NCBI GenBank assembly: GCA_039795755.1 | Contig: JBDKLF010000070.1 | Coordinates: 1-5,085 of the forward strand | Length of the DNA: 5,085 bases | Direction: 5' to 3' | From: JANNXY01 sp039795755 | GTDB lineage: Bacteria > Patescibacteriota > Minisyncoccia > Phycocordibacterales > CAIZIN01 | Shown here: positions 1 to 5,085 of the stretch, piece after piece | Numbering within the stretch: position 1 is the first letter of the stretch | How the letters are laid out: each line of letters opens with the position of its first letter | The notes under the pieces: generated by a model | Databases searched by the model: none | Told to the model about the DNA's origin: nothing | The model's input: only the letters and a program-made list of their open reading frames with translations | Made by a program: the position numbers and the translations under genes

Positions 1-1314
1 ACCAAAACCATTTGAAGCAATTATTTCTGAAATAAGTTCAAGTGGAATACCGTCGGTAGTAACCAAATGAAATATGTCTTCTGAGGAAACAATCGGATTA
101 CTACTGTTTAACTTAGAAAATACTTTATCCATTTTATTCTCTGCACTAACAAGAATTGGGTAGAAACTATCGATTTCTTTTTTTGCTATATTATTTATTT
201 TAATATTATTTATTTCAAGGTCTTTATATACATTTTTATAGTCCTCAATTATTATATTTATTATTGAAGCAACCCAATTTGTCTCGTGGTTCAAAAATTG
301 TAGATACATTTTTAACGATGCACGCCGAAGTAATTTTCTTAAGATATAACCCTGATCTTTTTTTGATGGCTCTACGCCATCTGAAATCAAAAAGACAGCT
401 GATCTCATATGATCAGCTATGATTCTCTTAGCCTTCAAATCTTCTTTAGCAGTTGAAAATCCACCTGTCGAGTAATCTCTAAGAACTCTTACTTCCTCGA
501 TTTTATCCATAACGGATTTAAATAAATCGGTATCAAACACATTAGTCTTACCTTGAAGCACTGTTGTTACTCGTTCAAGACCCGAGCCCGTATCCACATT
601 CTGCTTTTCGAGTTTACGGATGATTTTGCCATTTTCTTTGACATATTCCATGAAAACATCATTCCAGATTTCAACCACCTGTTGCTTTTCATCTGCAGCG
701 AGAAATTCCTCTTTCGTAAGGCCATTAGTGAGTGTTCCCGTGAGATCGTAGAACATTTCGGAACAAGGACCGGTTGGACCAGACCATGTATCCTTTCCAT
801 TCTTTACAGCTGGCCACCAGTTCGCATCGGCTCCTAGGAAAAAAATGTGATTTCCTTTTACACCATCTTTATCAAACATTTCTTTCCATCGAGCAGCTGC
901 CTCTTCATCCTTCGGAGCATTTTCATCACCTTCAAAACAAGTTACATACAATCTTCGAGGATCAAGGCCAAAGCCCTCTTCTTTACTTGTAAGCAATTCG
1001 TAGCTCCACTTAATTGCATCTTGCTTGAAATACGAACCTAATGACCAGTTACCAAGCATTTCAAAAAAAGTAAGGTGAGTATTGTCTCCAACCTCCTCGA
1101 TATCATTTGTTCGAACGCATTTCTGCACATCTGCAAGTTTGTTGCCCTGAGGATGAGGATTTCCCATAAGATAAGGGACCAAAGGTTGCATACCCGCAGT
1201 ATTAAATAACACTGTTGGATCATTCTCGGGTACGAGTGATGCTGAAGGAATAATTACATGTCCCCTTTTTGCAAAAAAGTCTAAAAAACGCTTGCGTATT
1301 TCTGCGGATGTCAT
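1..1314 (-). CDS. alaS: Alanyl-tRNA synthetase, N-terminal 438 residues (C-terminus beyond window)
   Basis: Cytosolic class II synthetase that activates alanine with ATP and loads it onto tRNA-Ala. The N-terminus (AEIRKRFLDFFAKRGH, then PSASLVPENDPTVLFNTAGM) is the classic AlaRS opening. The motif 2 region spans residues 66-97 (CVRTNDIEEVG, then TFFEMLGNWSLGSYF), with R68 as the likely ATP-binding arginine. EIWNDVF lies around W217, and motif 3 (GSGLER) is at 243-248. The IADHMRSA block at 299-306 and the GYILRKLLRRA block begin the tRNA-recognition region. The start is firm because an in-frame TGA lies two codons upstream of the ATG. The editing domain and any C-Ala domain lie outside the window, so total length cannot be judged. 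Residues after about 330 diverge from the family and are very AT-rich (see findings), yet the frame stays open. The missing GG after CVRTNDIEEVG-type motif 2 resembles CPR enzymes as I remember them. Confidence 0.97.
   Translation of the reverse strand, partial: MTSAEIRKRFLDFFAKRGHVIIPSASLVPENDPTVLFNTAGMQPLVPYLMGNPHPQGNKLADVQKCVRTNDIEEVGDNTHLTFFEMLGNWSLGSYFKQDAIKWSYELLTSKEEGFGLDPRRLYVTCFEGDENAPKDEEAAARWKEMFDKDGVKGNHIFFLGADANWWPAVKNGKDTWSGPTGPCSEMFYDLTGTLTNGLTKEEFLAADEKQQVVEIWNDVFMEYVKENGKIIRKLEKQNVDTGSGLERVTTVLQGKTNVFDTDLFKSVMDKIEEVRVLRDYSTGGFSTAKEDLKAKRIIADHMRSAVFLISDGVEPSKKDQGYILRKLLRRASLKMYLQFLNHETNWVASIINIIIEDYKNVYKDLEINNIKINNIAKKEIDSFYPILVSAENKMDKVFSKLNSSNPIVSSEDIFHLVTTDGIPLELISEIIASNGFG
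187..216 (-). repeat. Two 15-bp tandem units inside alaS
   Basis: Two adjacent 15-bp units (202-216 and 187-201) are identical at 13 of 15 positions. They are in frame and encode EINNI (residues 367-371) followed by KINNI (372-376). The unit equals five codons, so the duplication keeps the reading frame. It lies in the most AT-rich part of the gene, where only 7 of 60 bases (181-240) are G or C. It probably arose by replication slippage and lengthens a linker of the tRNA-recognition region. Low complexity alone could also give this similarity. Confidence 0.6.
397..418. repeat. Perfect 8-bp inverted repeat inside alaS
   Basis: AGCTGATC (397-404) and GATCAGCT (411-418) are perfect reverse complements separated by the 6-base loop TCATAT. 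The element overlaps codons for the conserved IADHMRSA block of AlaRS, so protein constraint explains much of the sequence. The arms contain GATC sites. No T-tract follows, so it is not a terminator. It is a real structure in sequence but probably has no separate function. Confidence 0.4.
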
Positions 1315-1321
1315 AGCTCAC

Positions 1322-1350
1322 AATGTAGCATAAAACGGAGAGATTTTGAA
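1322..1350 (-). promoter_or_regulatory. Candidate sigma70-type promoter of alaS, start-codon proximal
   Basis: On the minus strand, TTCAAA (1350-1345, 4/6 to the -35 consensus) is followed by 17 nt and TACATT (1327-1322, 4/6 to the -10 consensus). The -10 is preceded by TGC, an extended -10 signature. The expected transcription start, about seven bases past the -10, falls at 1314-1315, the A of the ATG or the base before it. This would give a leaderless message, which fits the lack of a properly spaced Shine-Dalgarno sequence. Individual hexamers are weak matches, so the call rests on their combination and spacing. Confidence 0.4.
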
Positions 1351-1352
1351 AT

Positions 1353-1380
1353 AAAAACTTGATGTCACCCTTATTGTGAC
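1353..1380 (-). terminator. Weak candidate terminator after the tautomerase-like gene
   Basis: Minus-strand GTCAC (1380-1376) pairs with GTGAC (1368-1364) around a 7-nt loop that holds most of the TAA stop codon. A run of five T (1357-1353) follows six bases after the stem. The 5-bp stem is short and the T-run is not adjacent, so efficient termination is doubtful. The next gene having its own promoter candidate makes a partial terminator here reasonable. Confidence 0.22.
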
Positions 1381-1721
1381 GACCAAGTATTGCTGGGATG
1401 AGCTGTAGTAAGAAACACCTCTACCAAGTAGTCTTTAAACAAAGTGTGAGCCTTGAGGTTCTTACCCACTGTTTCTACAACCCTTTGGCAAACGGCTTCA
1501 GTTCGTTCAGGTTTCTCCACTAGTCCAAACACCTTCACCAGAAGTTCTTTTCTTCCAGTTTGTATCAGACATCCTGTATTAAACATCACGGAAACCTGAT
1601 CTGGAGTAATTCCAAGTTCAGAAATCGAAGCAACCTGTTCTGTGATTTCCAACATCAGCTTATCAAGCTGTGTTCGGTCAATTATTAAGGGCGACCAACC
1701 CGATATTTCAATGATAGGCAT
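1371..1721 (-). CDS. Small MIF/CHMI-like protein of the tautomerase superfamily (putative)
   Basis: A 116-residue cytosolic protein with no signal peptide or membrane segment. It begins MPIIEISGW, and Met-Pro followed by a hydrophobic beta strand is the hallmark of the tautomerase superfamily, in which Pro-1, exposed by Met removal, is the catalytic base. Two beta-alpha-beta-like halves can be read: strand 2-9, helix about 15-36, strand 42-48; then strand 59-67, helix about 71-91, strand 98-106. Length and the two-unit layout match MIF (about 115 residues) or CHMI (about 126) better than the roughly 60-residue 4-oxalocrotonate tautomerase. The tail SNTWSSQ loosely recalls the MIF C-terminus. 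I cannot place the other active-site residues, and the substrate is unknown. The ATG at 1721 is preferred because it puts Pro second; no SD of normal spacing is present. The gene sits 40 nt after pepF and 56 nt before alaS. It could instead be an unrelated conserved hypothetical. Confidence 0.85.
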   Translation of the reverse strand: MPIIEISGWSPLIIDRTQLDKLMLEITEQVASISELGITPDQVSVMFNTGCLIQTGRKELLVKVFGLVEKPERTEAVCQRVVETVGKNLKAHTLFKDYLVEVFLTTAHPSNTWSSQ

Positions 1722-1731
1722 TCTAATGAAT

Positions 1732-1759
1732 ACCTTAGCATCGAAAATAGAATGGTCAA
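1732..1759 (-). promoter_or_regulatory. Candidate promoter of the tautomerase-like gene
   Basis: In the 40-nt gap after pepF, TTGACC (1759-1754, 5/6 to the -35 consensus) is followed by 16 nt and TAAGGT (1737-1732, matching T, A and final T of the -10). TGC immediately precedes the -10, giving an extended -10, as in front of alaS. The predicted start falls near 1725, leaving about four bases before the ATG at 1721. The AAGG inside the -10 lies too far upstream (10 nt) and too weak to be a convincing ribosome binding site, though it cannot be excluded. Confidence 0.4.
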
Positions 1760-1761
1760 AT

Positions 1762-3522
1762 CTACTTCACCAACTTCTCCAATCGCTTGATATCTTCCTC
1801 TACCTGCTTGAGACCTGATTCAAAGAATGATGGATGAGCTGTGTCGATTCCAATTGATTTGAAAATATCATATGGAGACATGCTTCCACCTGCACGGAGG
1901 AATTGCTCAATCTTCTTGATGAATGATTTGTCCTTCTTGTATTCAGCATACAAAGCCTTTGAAATAATTTGTCCATACGCATATGAGTATACATAGAAGA
2001 AGTTTCGAATATGACTCCATTGTACAAAGAAATATCCATCATCCTCTTCGAGTTTGAACACCGGTCCAAGATAAGCTTGCATATGCTTATTCATAAGCTT
2101 TGCCATCTCGATGTGAGTAGCTGAACCTTGAGTTCGAATAAGCTTGTGCAAATCATTCTCATAATTGAAACATGCAATCTGTCGGAAAATAGTTGAGATG
2201 TCATCGTTGATTTGATTATGGAGTGCTACGATCTTTTCTTTTTCACTCAACTTCTCATATACCGCATCGAATACAAAGTTCTCGAACAATGTTGAAGCAA
2301 CTTCTGCTACAGAAATAGTGTGACCTTGGTACAAAGGTCGCTGAGACTTAGACAATTCAGCATGGAATGCATGACCGAATTCATGTGCAAGTGTAGTCAC
2401 TGATCGAATATCATCAGTATGGTTGAGTAATACCATCGTTGGAGTATTGGTATTTGAACTACAATACGCTCCACCACGTTTACCTTTGCGAGGATAGACA
2501 TCAACTTGTCCTTTCTCAAAGAATTCATTAAATATTTTTCCAAATTGCGGATCTACTTCAGTAAAGGCTTTTTCCGTAAGTGCTTTAGCGGAAGCAAAGT
2601 CAAATTTCATATTGATCTTACCTGCAACTGCGCCACGATCGGCGTATGAAAGTTTCTTTTCTTTAAGTATTTTTGCCTTCAACTTGTAGAATCGATGTGA
2701 AATACTGAAATACTTGGTAACTGTAGCTACCAATTGCTTGATATGCTCAGAATCATTCTGATATCCAATAACAGTTGCGTCATATGGCTCCCTGAGACCA
2801 CGCAACTCATCCTTTACCTTCTTATCCGTATAGACCGCATTGATTTCTGCTTCAGCGAATTCAGCAACTTTTTTCACTTCTTTCATTGCATCAGCATGCA
2901 ACGCTCTTCGATCCTTGGTCGGCAATCCACAAATAATTCCAAATGCTTCTGGGAGTGGGAGTTGCTTACCTTTGAATTTCACTGATTGCTTGGAGAGGAT
3001 TTTCTCCACACTATCAATCCACATATTTCGTGATGGTTGTGATAAGAGACTGAGAATCTTTTCTTCTGATTCGCTCAGATCATACTGAGCAGTGTTGAAT
3101 ATGCACTTCAAATAATACTGATAGTCAGCAAGTTGCGTATCAGCAAGAAATTGCTTTTGCTTGTCCTTAGAAATTTTTCCAAGTTTGAGTACAAAGAACA
3201 ATGTCTTGTTCCCTGCATTGGTATATCGTGACATGAGACGATTGAACAAAGCATCAGCTTGCGCATTAGATGAATCAGCATCCTTCATGTAGTGCACATA
3301 CATAACAGGAAGTGCGGTGGCAGTATTTTCTAGTTGTTCATAATCTCGCATTGCTGCAAGAAGTGCAGCAGCATCTGTGGTGTAGGCATCGGTATCTTTG
3401 TACTTTGCAGCAAAGTCTGCATAGGCCTTTTCCATTCGCTGAACATCCTTTTCAATTTGAGGATCCTTGATCGATGAATAAAAAAGCTTAAAATTCCACG
3501 CGGTTTTGATGGCTGTTTTCAT
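1762..3522 (-). CDS. pepF: Oligoendopeptidase F-like M3 zinc metallopeptidase
   Basis: A cytosolic zinc peptidase of family M3 that cleaves short peptides, most likely recycling them for amino acids. It has 586 residues from the ATG at 3522, close to the usual 600 of PepF enzymes. The zinc site is complete: H380-E381-F-G-H384 is the HExxH motif, and E407 in VAEVAS is the expected third ligand. The segment from H504 (HIRNFFYVYSYAYG) is the conserved Tyr-rich substrate-side region of the family. The N-terminus (KTAWNFKLFYSSIKDPQIEKD) matches the usual 'W-N-L-x-x-L-Y' opening and is not a signal peptide. A TTG at 3540 could add six residues, but the ATG gives the better family start and has AGG at -6 to -4. 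The gene begins 21 nt after the glycosylase stop, so co-transcription is likely. It ends in TAG. Assignment to M3 is firm; exact specificity is inferred. Confidence 0.95.
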   Translation of the reverse strand: MKTAIKTAWNFKLFYSSIKDPQIEKDVQRMEKAYADFAAKYKDTDAYTTDAAALLAAMRDYEQLENTATALPVMYVHYMKDADSSNAQADALFNRLMSRYTNAGNKTLFFVLKLGKISKDKQKQFLADTQLADYQYYLKCIFNTAQYDLSESEEKILSLLSQPSRNMWIDSVEKILSKQSVKFKGKQLPLPEAFGIICGLPTKDRRALHADAMKEVKKVAEFAEAEINAVYTDKKVKDELRGLREPYDATVIGYQNDSEHIKQLVATVTKYFSISHRFYKLKAKILKEKKLSYADRGAVAGKINMKFDFASAKALTEKAFTEVDPQFGKIFNEFFEKGQVDVYPRKGKRGGAYCSSNTNTPTMVLLNHTDDIRSVTTLAHEFGHAFHAELSKSQRPLYQGHTISVAEVASTLFENFVFDAVYEKLSEKEKIVALHNQINDDISTIFRQIACFNYENDLHKLIRTQGSATHIEMAKLMNKHMQAYLGPVFKLEEDDGYFFVQWSHIRNFFYVYSYAYGQIISKALYAEYKKDKSFIKKIEQFLRAGGSMSPYDIFKSIGIDTAHPSFFESGLKQVEEDIKRLEKLVK

Positions 3523-3525
3523 ATA

Positions 3526-3529
3526 CCTA
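3526..3529 (-). promoter_or_regulatory. Weak ribosome binding site of pepF
   Basis: TAGG on the minus strand (3529-3526) ends three bases before the ATG at 3522. The AGG core matches part of the Shine-Dalgarno consensus, but the spacing is shorter than usual. It favours the ATG at 3522 over the TTG at 3540, which would read through this site. The same TATAGGT string occurs before the glycosylase gene. Confidence 0.3.
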
Positions 3530-3543
3530 TATTTGCACAAGTA

Positions 3544-4152
3544 TCAAAGGAGAGCAAACTCCCTCAAAACTTCAAAATCCTTCTTCAGTGTTTCTCTCAA
3601 ATGCTGATTATAGATTGAGGCGGCGGGATGATAGAGCGGAATAATGTGTACTTGTCCCCATTTGCAATTAGCAACGTATGACTTGCCGTGTGCTTTTGAA
3701 ATTGCTTCTATTTCCATACCGAGACCAAACTTTCGCATGATGTATTCCATTGAGAATCGCCCTAGTGTGGCGATAACTTTGGGCTGAATAATTTCTAATT
3801 GCTTATCGAGATAGGGTCCGTAGCTCTCTATTTCATGTGGCAAAGGGTCTCTGTTTTCTGGTGGTCTATCTTTCACAATATTTGTAATATAAATATCTTT
3901 CCTATGCAGACCAACTGATTCAAGTAACTGGTCAAGAATTTTCCCTGAAGCTCCGCAGAATGGTCGCGCAGTCAGCGCCTCGTTCTTGCCCGGAGCCTCA
4001 CCAATGAATACAATCTTTGCCTCATGGCTTCCCTCACCCACTACGGGAAAGTACTTATGCTCTGTTCTATAAGCAAAAAGGGGCAACTCGCTATTGTGTA
4101 GCAAATCGTCCCTAATTGCCCTGAGGGCAGTCTCTCGCTCCTCGTGTGTCAT
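3544..4152 (-). CDS. udg: Family 4-type uracil-DNA glycosylase lacking the Fe-S cluster cysteines
   Basis: A DNA repair enzyme that removes uracil from DNA to start base excision repair. It has 202 residues from the ATG at 4152. Family motifs are in order: GEAPGKNEALTARPFCGASG (51-70, uracil pocket), ITNIVKDRPPENRDPLPHE (89-107), and HPAAS (175-179, the DNA-intercalation/active-site loop). Classical family 4 enzymes bind a 4Fe-4S cluster with four cysteines: a pair near the N-terminus before the VFGEGN-type segment, one in KCRPP, and one about 15 residues later. Here the first pair is absent (HNSELPLF at 19-26), KCRPP is KDRPP (D95), and the last falls at S110/Y111. Only C66 and C163 are cysteines. 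I remember similar cluster-free versions in CPR bacteria. An upstream ATG at 4209 would overlap the preceding gene by 50 bases. The ATG at 4155 is adjacent, but AGGTG is better spaced for 4152. TGA stop. Confidence 0.93.
   Translation of the reverse strand: MTHEERETALRAIRDDLLHNSELPLFAYRTEHKYFPVVGEGSHEAKIVFIGEAPGKNEALTARPFCGASGKILDQLLESVGLHRKDIYITNIVKDRPPENRDPLPHEIESYGPYLDKQLEIIQPKVIATLGRFSMEYIMRKFGLGMEIEAISKAHGKSYVANCKWGQVHIIPLYHPAASIYNQHLRETLKKDFEVLREFALL
3547..3564 (-). other. Hairpin at the end of the glycosylase gene
   Basis: Minus-strand AGGGAG (3564-3559) can pair with CTCCTT (3552-3547) around a 6-nt loop, giving six pairs including one G-T. It covers the last codons and stops just before the final TGA base group. 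No T-run follows, so it is unlikely to terminate transcription. It could slow ribosomes or mark RNA processing before pepF, or be chance. Confidence 0.2.
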
Positions 4153-4156
4153 CATG

Positions 4157-4161
4157 CACCT
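4157..4161 (-). promoter_or_regulatory. Ribosome binding site deciding the glycosylase start
   Basis: AGGTG (minus, 4161-4157) matches the 3' part of the Shine-Dalgarno consensus. It lies four bases before the ATG at 4152 but only one base before the ATG at 4155. It therefore supports 4152 as the start. The site overlaps the TAG stop of the upstream PLP enzyme, consistent with coupled translation. Confidence 0.5.
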
Positions 4162-5085
4162 ATAATACACCAAAGGCAGTCTCAAGTGCATCAATGATGT
4201 CATTAGCATCTTCGAAGCCCACTGAGAGCCTGAAGAACCCGTCGGTAATACCGAGTTTCTCGCGCTCCTCCTTGGTTAATGACCCATGACTCATGGTTGG
4301 TGGATATGCAAGGAGTGTCTCTGGACTGGCGAGACTTTCACCAAATGTAATAAGTTTGGTAGCAATTGCCGCTTTTACAAATGCTTTTATTTTTTCCAAA
4401 TTTTCTTCTTTCAGTACAAACGAAAGTGTTGATCCATATCCATGCTTGAGCTGCTGCTTGGCAATCACATGCCCAGGATGTGTTAATAGTCCTGGATACA
4501 ATACTTTTGCTACATGCTTATTGGACACAAGCCACTGCGCAACAATCTGTGCCGTGTTGCTTGTATGCTTCCAGCGAATATCAAGTGTTTTGACCTCTTG
4601 AATTACTCGATAGCATTCATCTGGAGAAAGAATTGCTCCTACTGATTTCTGTACCAATCGCAGCTTCTGATCAAGTGCTCGCTCATTGGTAACAATTGCT
4701 CCACCGAGAATATCATTATGACCTCCAAAGTATTTGCTCAAGCTATAGACCACCGCATATGCCCCATATTCGAATGCGTTGAGCGCACACGGTGGTGCAA
4801 AGGTAAGATCACCAATCCAAGGAATATTCTTTTCTTTTGATACTTTTTGCACGAATTCGAGATCAATAATGTTGAACGATGGATTAGTTGGTGTCTCTAT
4901 CCAAAGATACTTAGTCTCAGGCTTAATTGCTTTATAAACAGCGTCCCTATCAGCCCAATCCACAAAGTCAGCATGAATTCCCAAGGGAGTGAGAATATTT
5001 CGAAAGAGGCGAACAGTTCCTCCATATACTTCGTTACAACAAAGTATTCGATCACCAGCCTTTAATGTGAGAAATAGTGATGCTT
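4160..5085 (-). CDS. Trans-sulfuration family PLP enzyme (cystathionine synthase/lyase-like), N-terminus cut by window
   Basis: A cytosolic enzyme of the Cys/Met metabolism PLP family, which makes or cleaves cystathionine, or cleaves methionine or homocysteine. The visible 307 residues are the C-terminal three quarters of a protein usually 380-400 long; the first complete codon starts at 5083. Recognisable parts are VYGGTVRLF (Tyr stacking on PLP), ETPTNPSFNIID, GDLTFAPP (Asp to the pyridine nitrogen) and SLSKYFGGHND, whose Lys (codon 4735-4733) should bind PLP. The C-terminal FRLSVGFEDANDIIDAL is the classic family ending. YGGT resembles cystathionine synthases/lyases rather than methionine gamma-lyase, which has YGCT. 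SLASPETL recalls the SLGDAETL of that lyase, so the exact reaction is open. Several usually constant positions differ: DNTF is DLTF, the RGLKTL-type segment is IQEVKTL, and HSxTKY is YSLSKY. A TTG at 4984 is not a start, since homology continues upstream. It ends in TAG four bases before the glycosylase ATG pair. Confidence 0.92.
   Translation of the reverse strand, partial: ASLFLTLKAGDRILCCNEVYGGTVRLFRNILTPLGIHADFVDWADRDAVYKAIKPETKYLWIETPTNPSFNIIDLEFVQKVSKEKNIPWIGDLTFAPPCALNAFEYGAYAVVYSLSKYFGGHNDILGGAIVTNERALDQKLRLVQKSVGAILSPDECYRVIQEVKTLDIRWKHTSNTAQIVAQWLVSNKHVAKVLYPGLLTHPGHVIAKQQLKHGYGSTLSFVLKEENLEKIKAFVKAAIATKLITFGESLASPETLLAYPPTMSHGSLTKEEREKLGITDGFFRLSVGFEDANDIIDALETAFGVL

Noticed and set aside
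358..364. Seven-T run in alaS as a possible frameshift site
   Set aside because: The frame continues correctly through PSKKDQGYILRKLLRRA on both sides, so no shift is needed.
553..837. Plus-strand open frames opposite alaS (553-837, 774-992, 847-1041)
   Set aside because: They lie antisense to well-conserved AlaRS codons, show no recognisable family and have no credible start signals.
2071..2145. ATAAGCTT three times (2071, 2093, 2138) with small inverted repeats
   Set aside because: All copies lie in pepF codons for Lys/Leu/Ile-rich residues; irregular spacing and no array structure suggest chance.
3523..3540. TTG at 3540 as the pepF start
   Set aside because: It adds CKYRY residues that do not fit the family opening, while the ATG at 3522 gives the usual N-terminus and an AGG core upstream.
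4161..4166. Exact TATAAT on the plus strand
   Set aside because: No plus-strand gene lies downstream and no -35 is evident; it falls at the TATTATAG end of the minus-strand PLP gene.
4153..4209. ATG at 4209 as the glycosylase start
   Set aside because: It would overlap the PLP enzyme by 50 bases and add residues without family support; AGGTG favours 4152.
4982..4984. TTG at 4984 as start of the PLP enzyme
   Set aside because: Clear family homology (VYGGTVRLF and GDRIL) continues upstream in the same frame to the window edge.
1..5085. CRISPR, tRNA, rRNA, insertion sequence or defence-system genes
   Set aside because: No repeat array, cloverleaf, transposase or defence domain was seen; five ordinary genes fill almost the whole window.

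Overview
The window is a compact, single-direction stretch of bacterial chromosome. All five protein genes lie on the minus strand, so the biological order runs from position 5085 down to 1. Base composition is about 40% GC by eye. Several traits point to a Candidate Phyla Radiation (Patescibacteria, probably Parcubacteria-like) genome: the form of alanyl-tRNA synthetase, a short uracil-DNA glycosylase of family 4 type without its Fe-S cysteines, a cytosolic PepF-type M3 peptidase, tight gene packing and promoter-like elements almost touching start codons. This placement is inference from remembered protein families, not from a search. TGA acts as a normal stop at the end of the glycosylase gene, so the recoded code 25 of some CPR lineages is not supported here.

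Layout in transcription order: (1) 5085-4160, a trans-sulfuration family PLP enzyme missing its N-terminus at the window edge; (2) 4152-3544, a family 4-type uracil-DNA glycosylase starting just after gene 1 stops; (3) 3522-1762, an oligoendopeptidase F-like M3 metallopeptidase about 20 nt further on; (4) 1721-1371, a small protein beginning Met-Pro that looks like a MIF/CHMI-type tautomerase superfamily member; (5) 1314-1, the N-terminal 438 residues of alanyl-tRNA synthetase, running off the window. There is no gene-free stretch longer than 56 nt.

Genes 1 and 2 are almost certainly co-transcribed, and gene 3 may be. The 40-nt and 56-nt gaps before genes 4 and 5 each hold a -35/extended -10 candidate placed so that transcription would begin at, or a few bases before, the ATG, which suggests leaderless messages. 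The genes do not form an obvious pathway: they cover sulfur amino acid metabolism, DNA repair, peptide breakdown, an unknown tautomerase-like activity and tRNA charging. I see no defence, mobile, CRISPR, tRNA or rRNA element.

The most notable points are the complete replacement of the four cluster-ligand cysteines in the glycosylase, the Pro-1 protein, the start-proximal promoters, and the sharp drop in GC with a small tandem duplication in the distal part of alaS. I found no convincing new multi-gene system.
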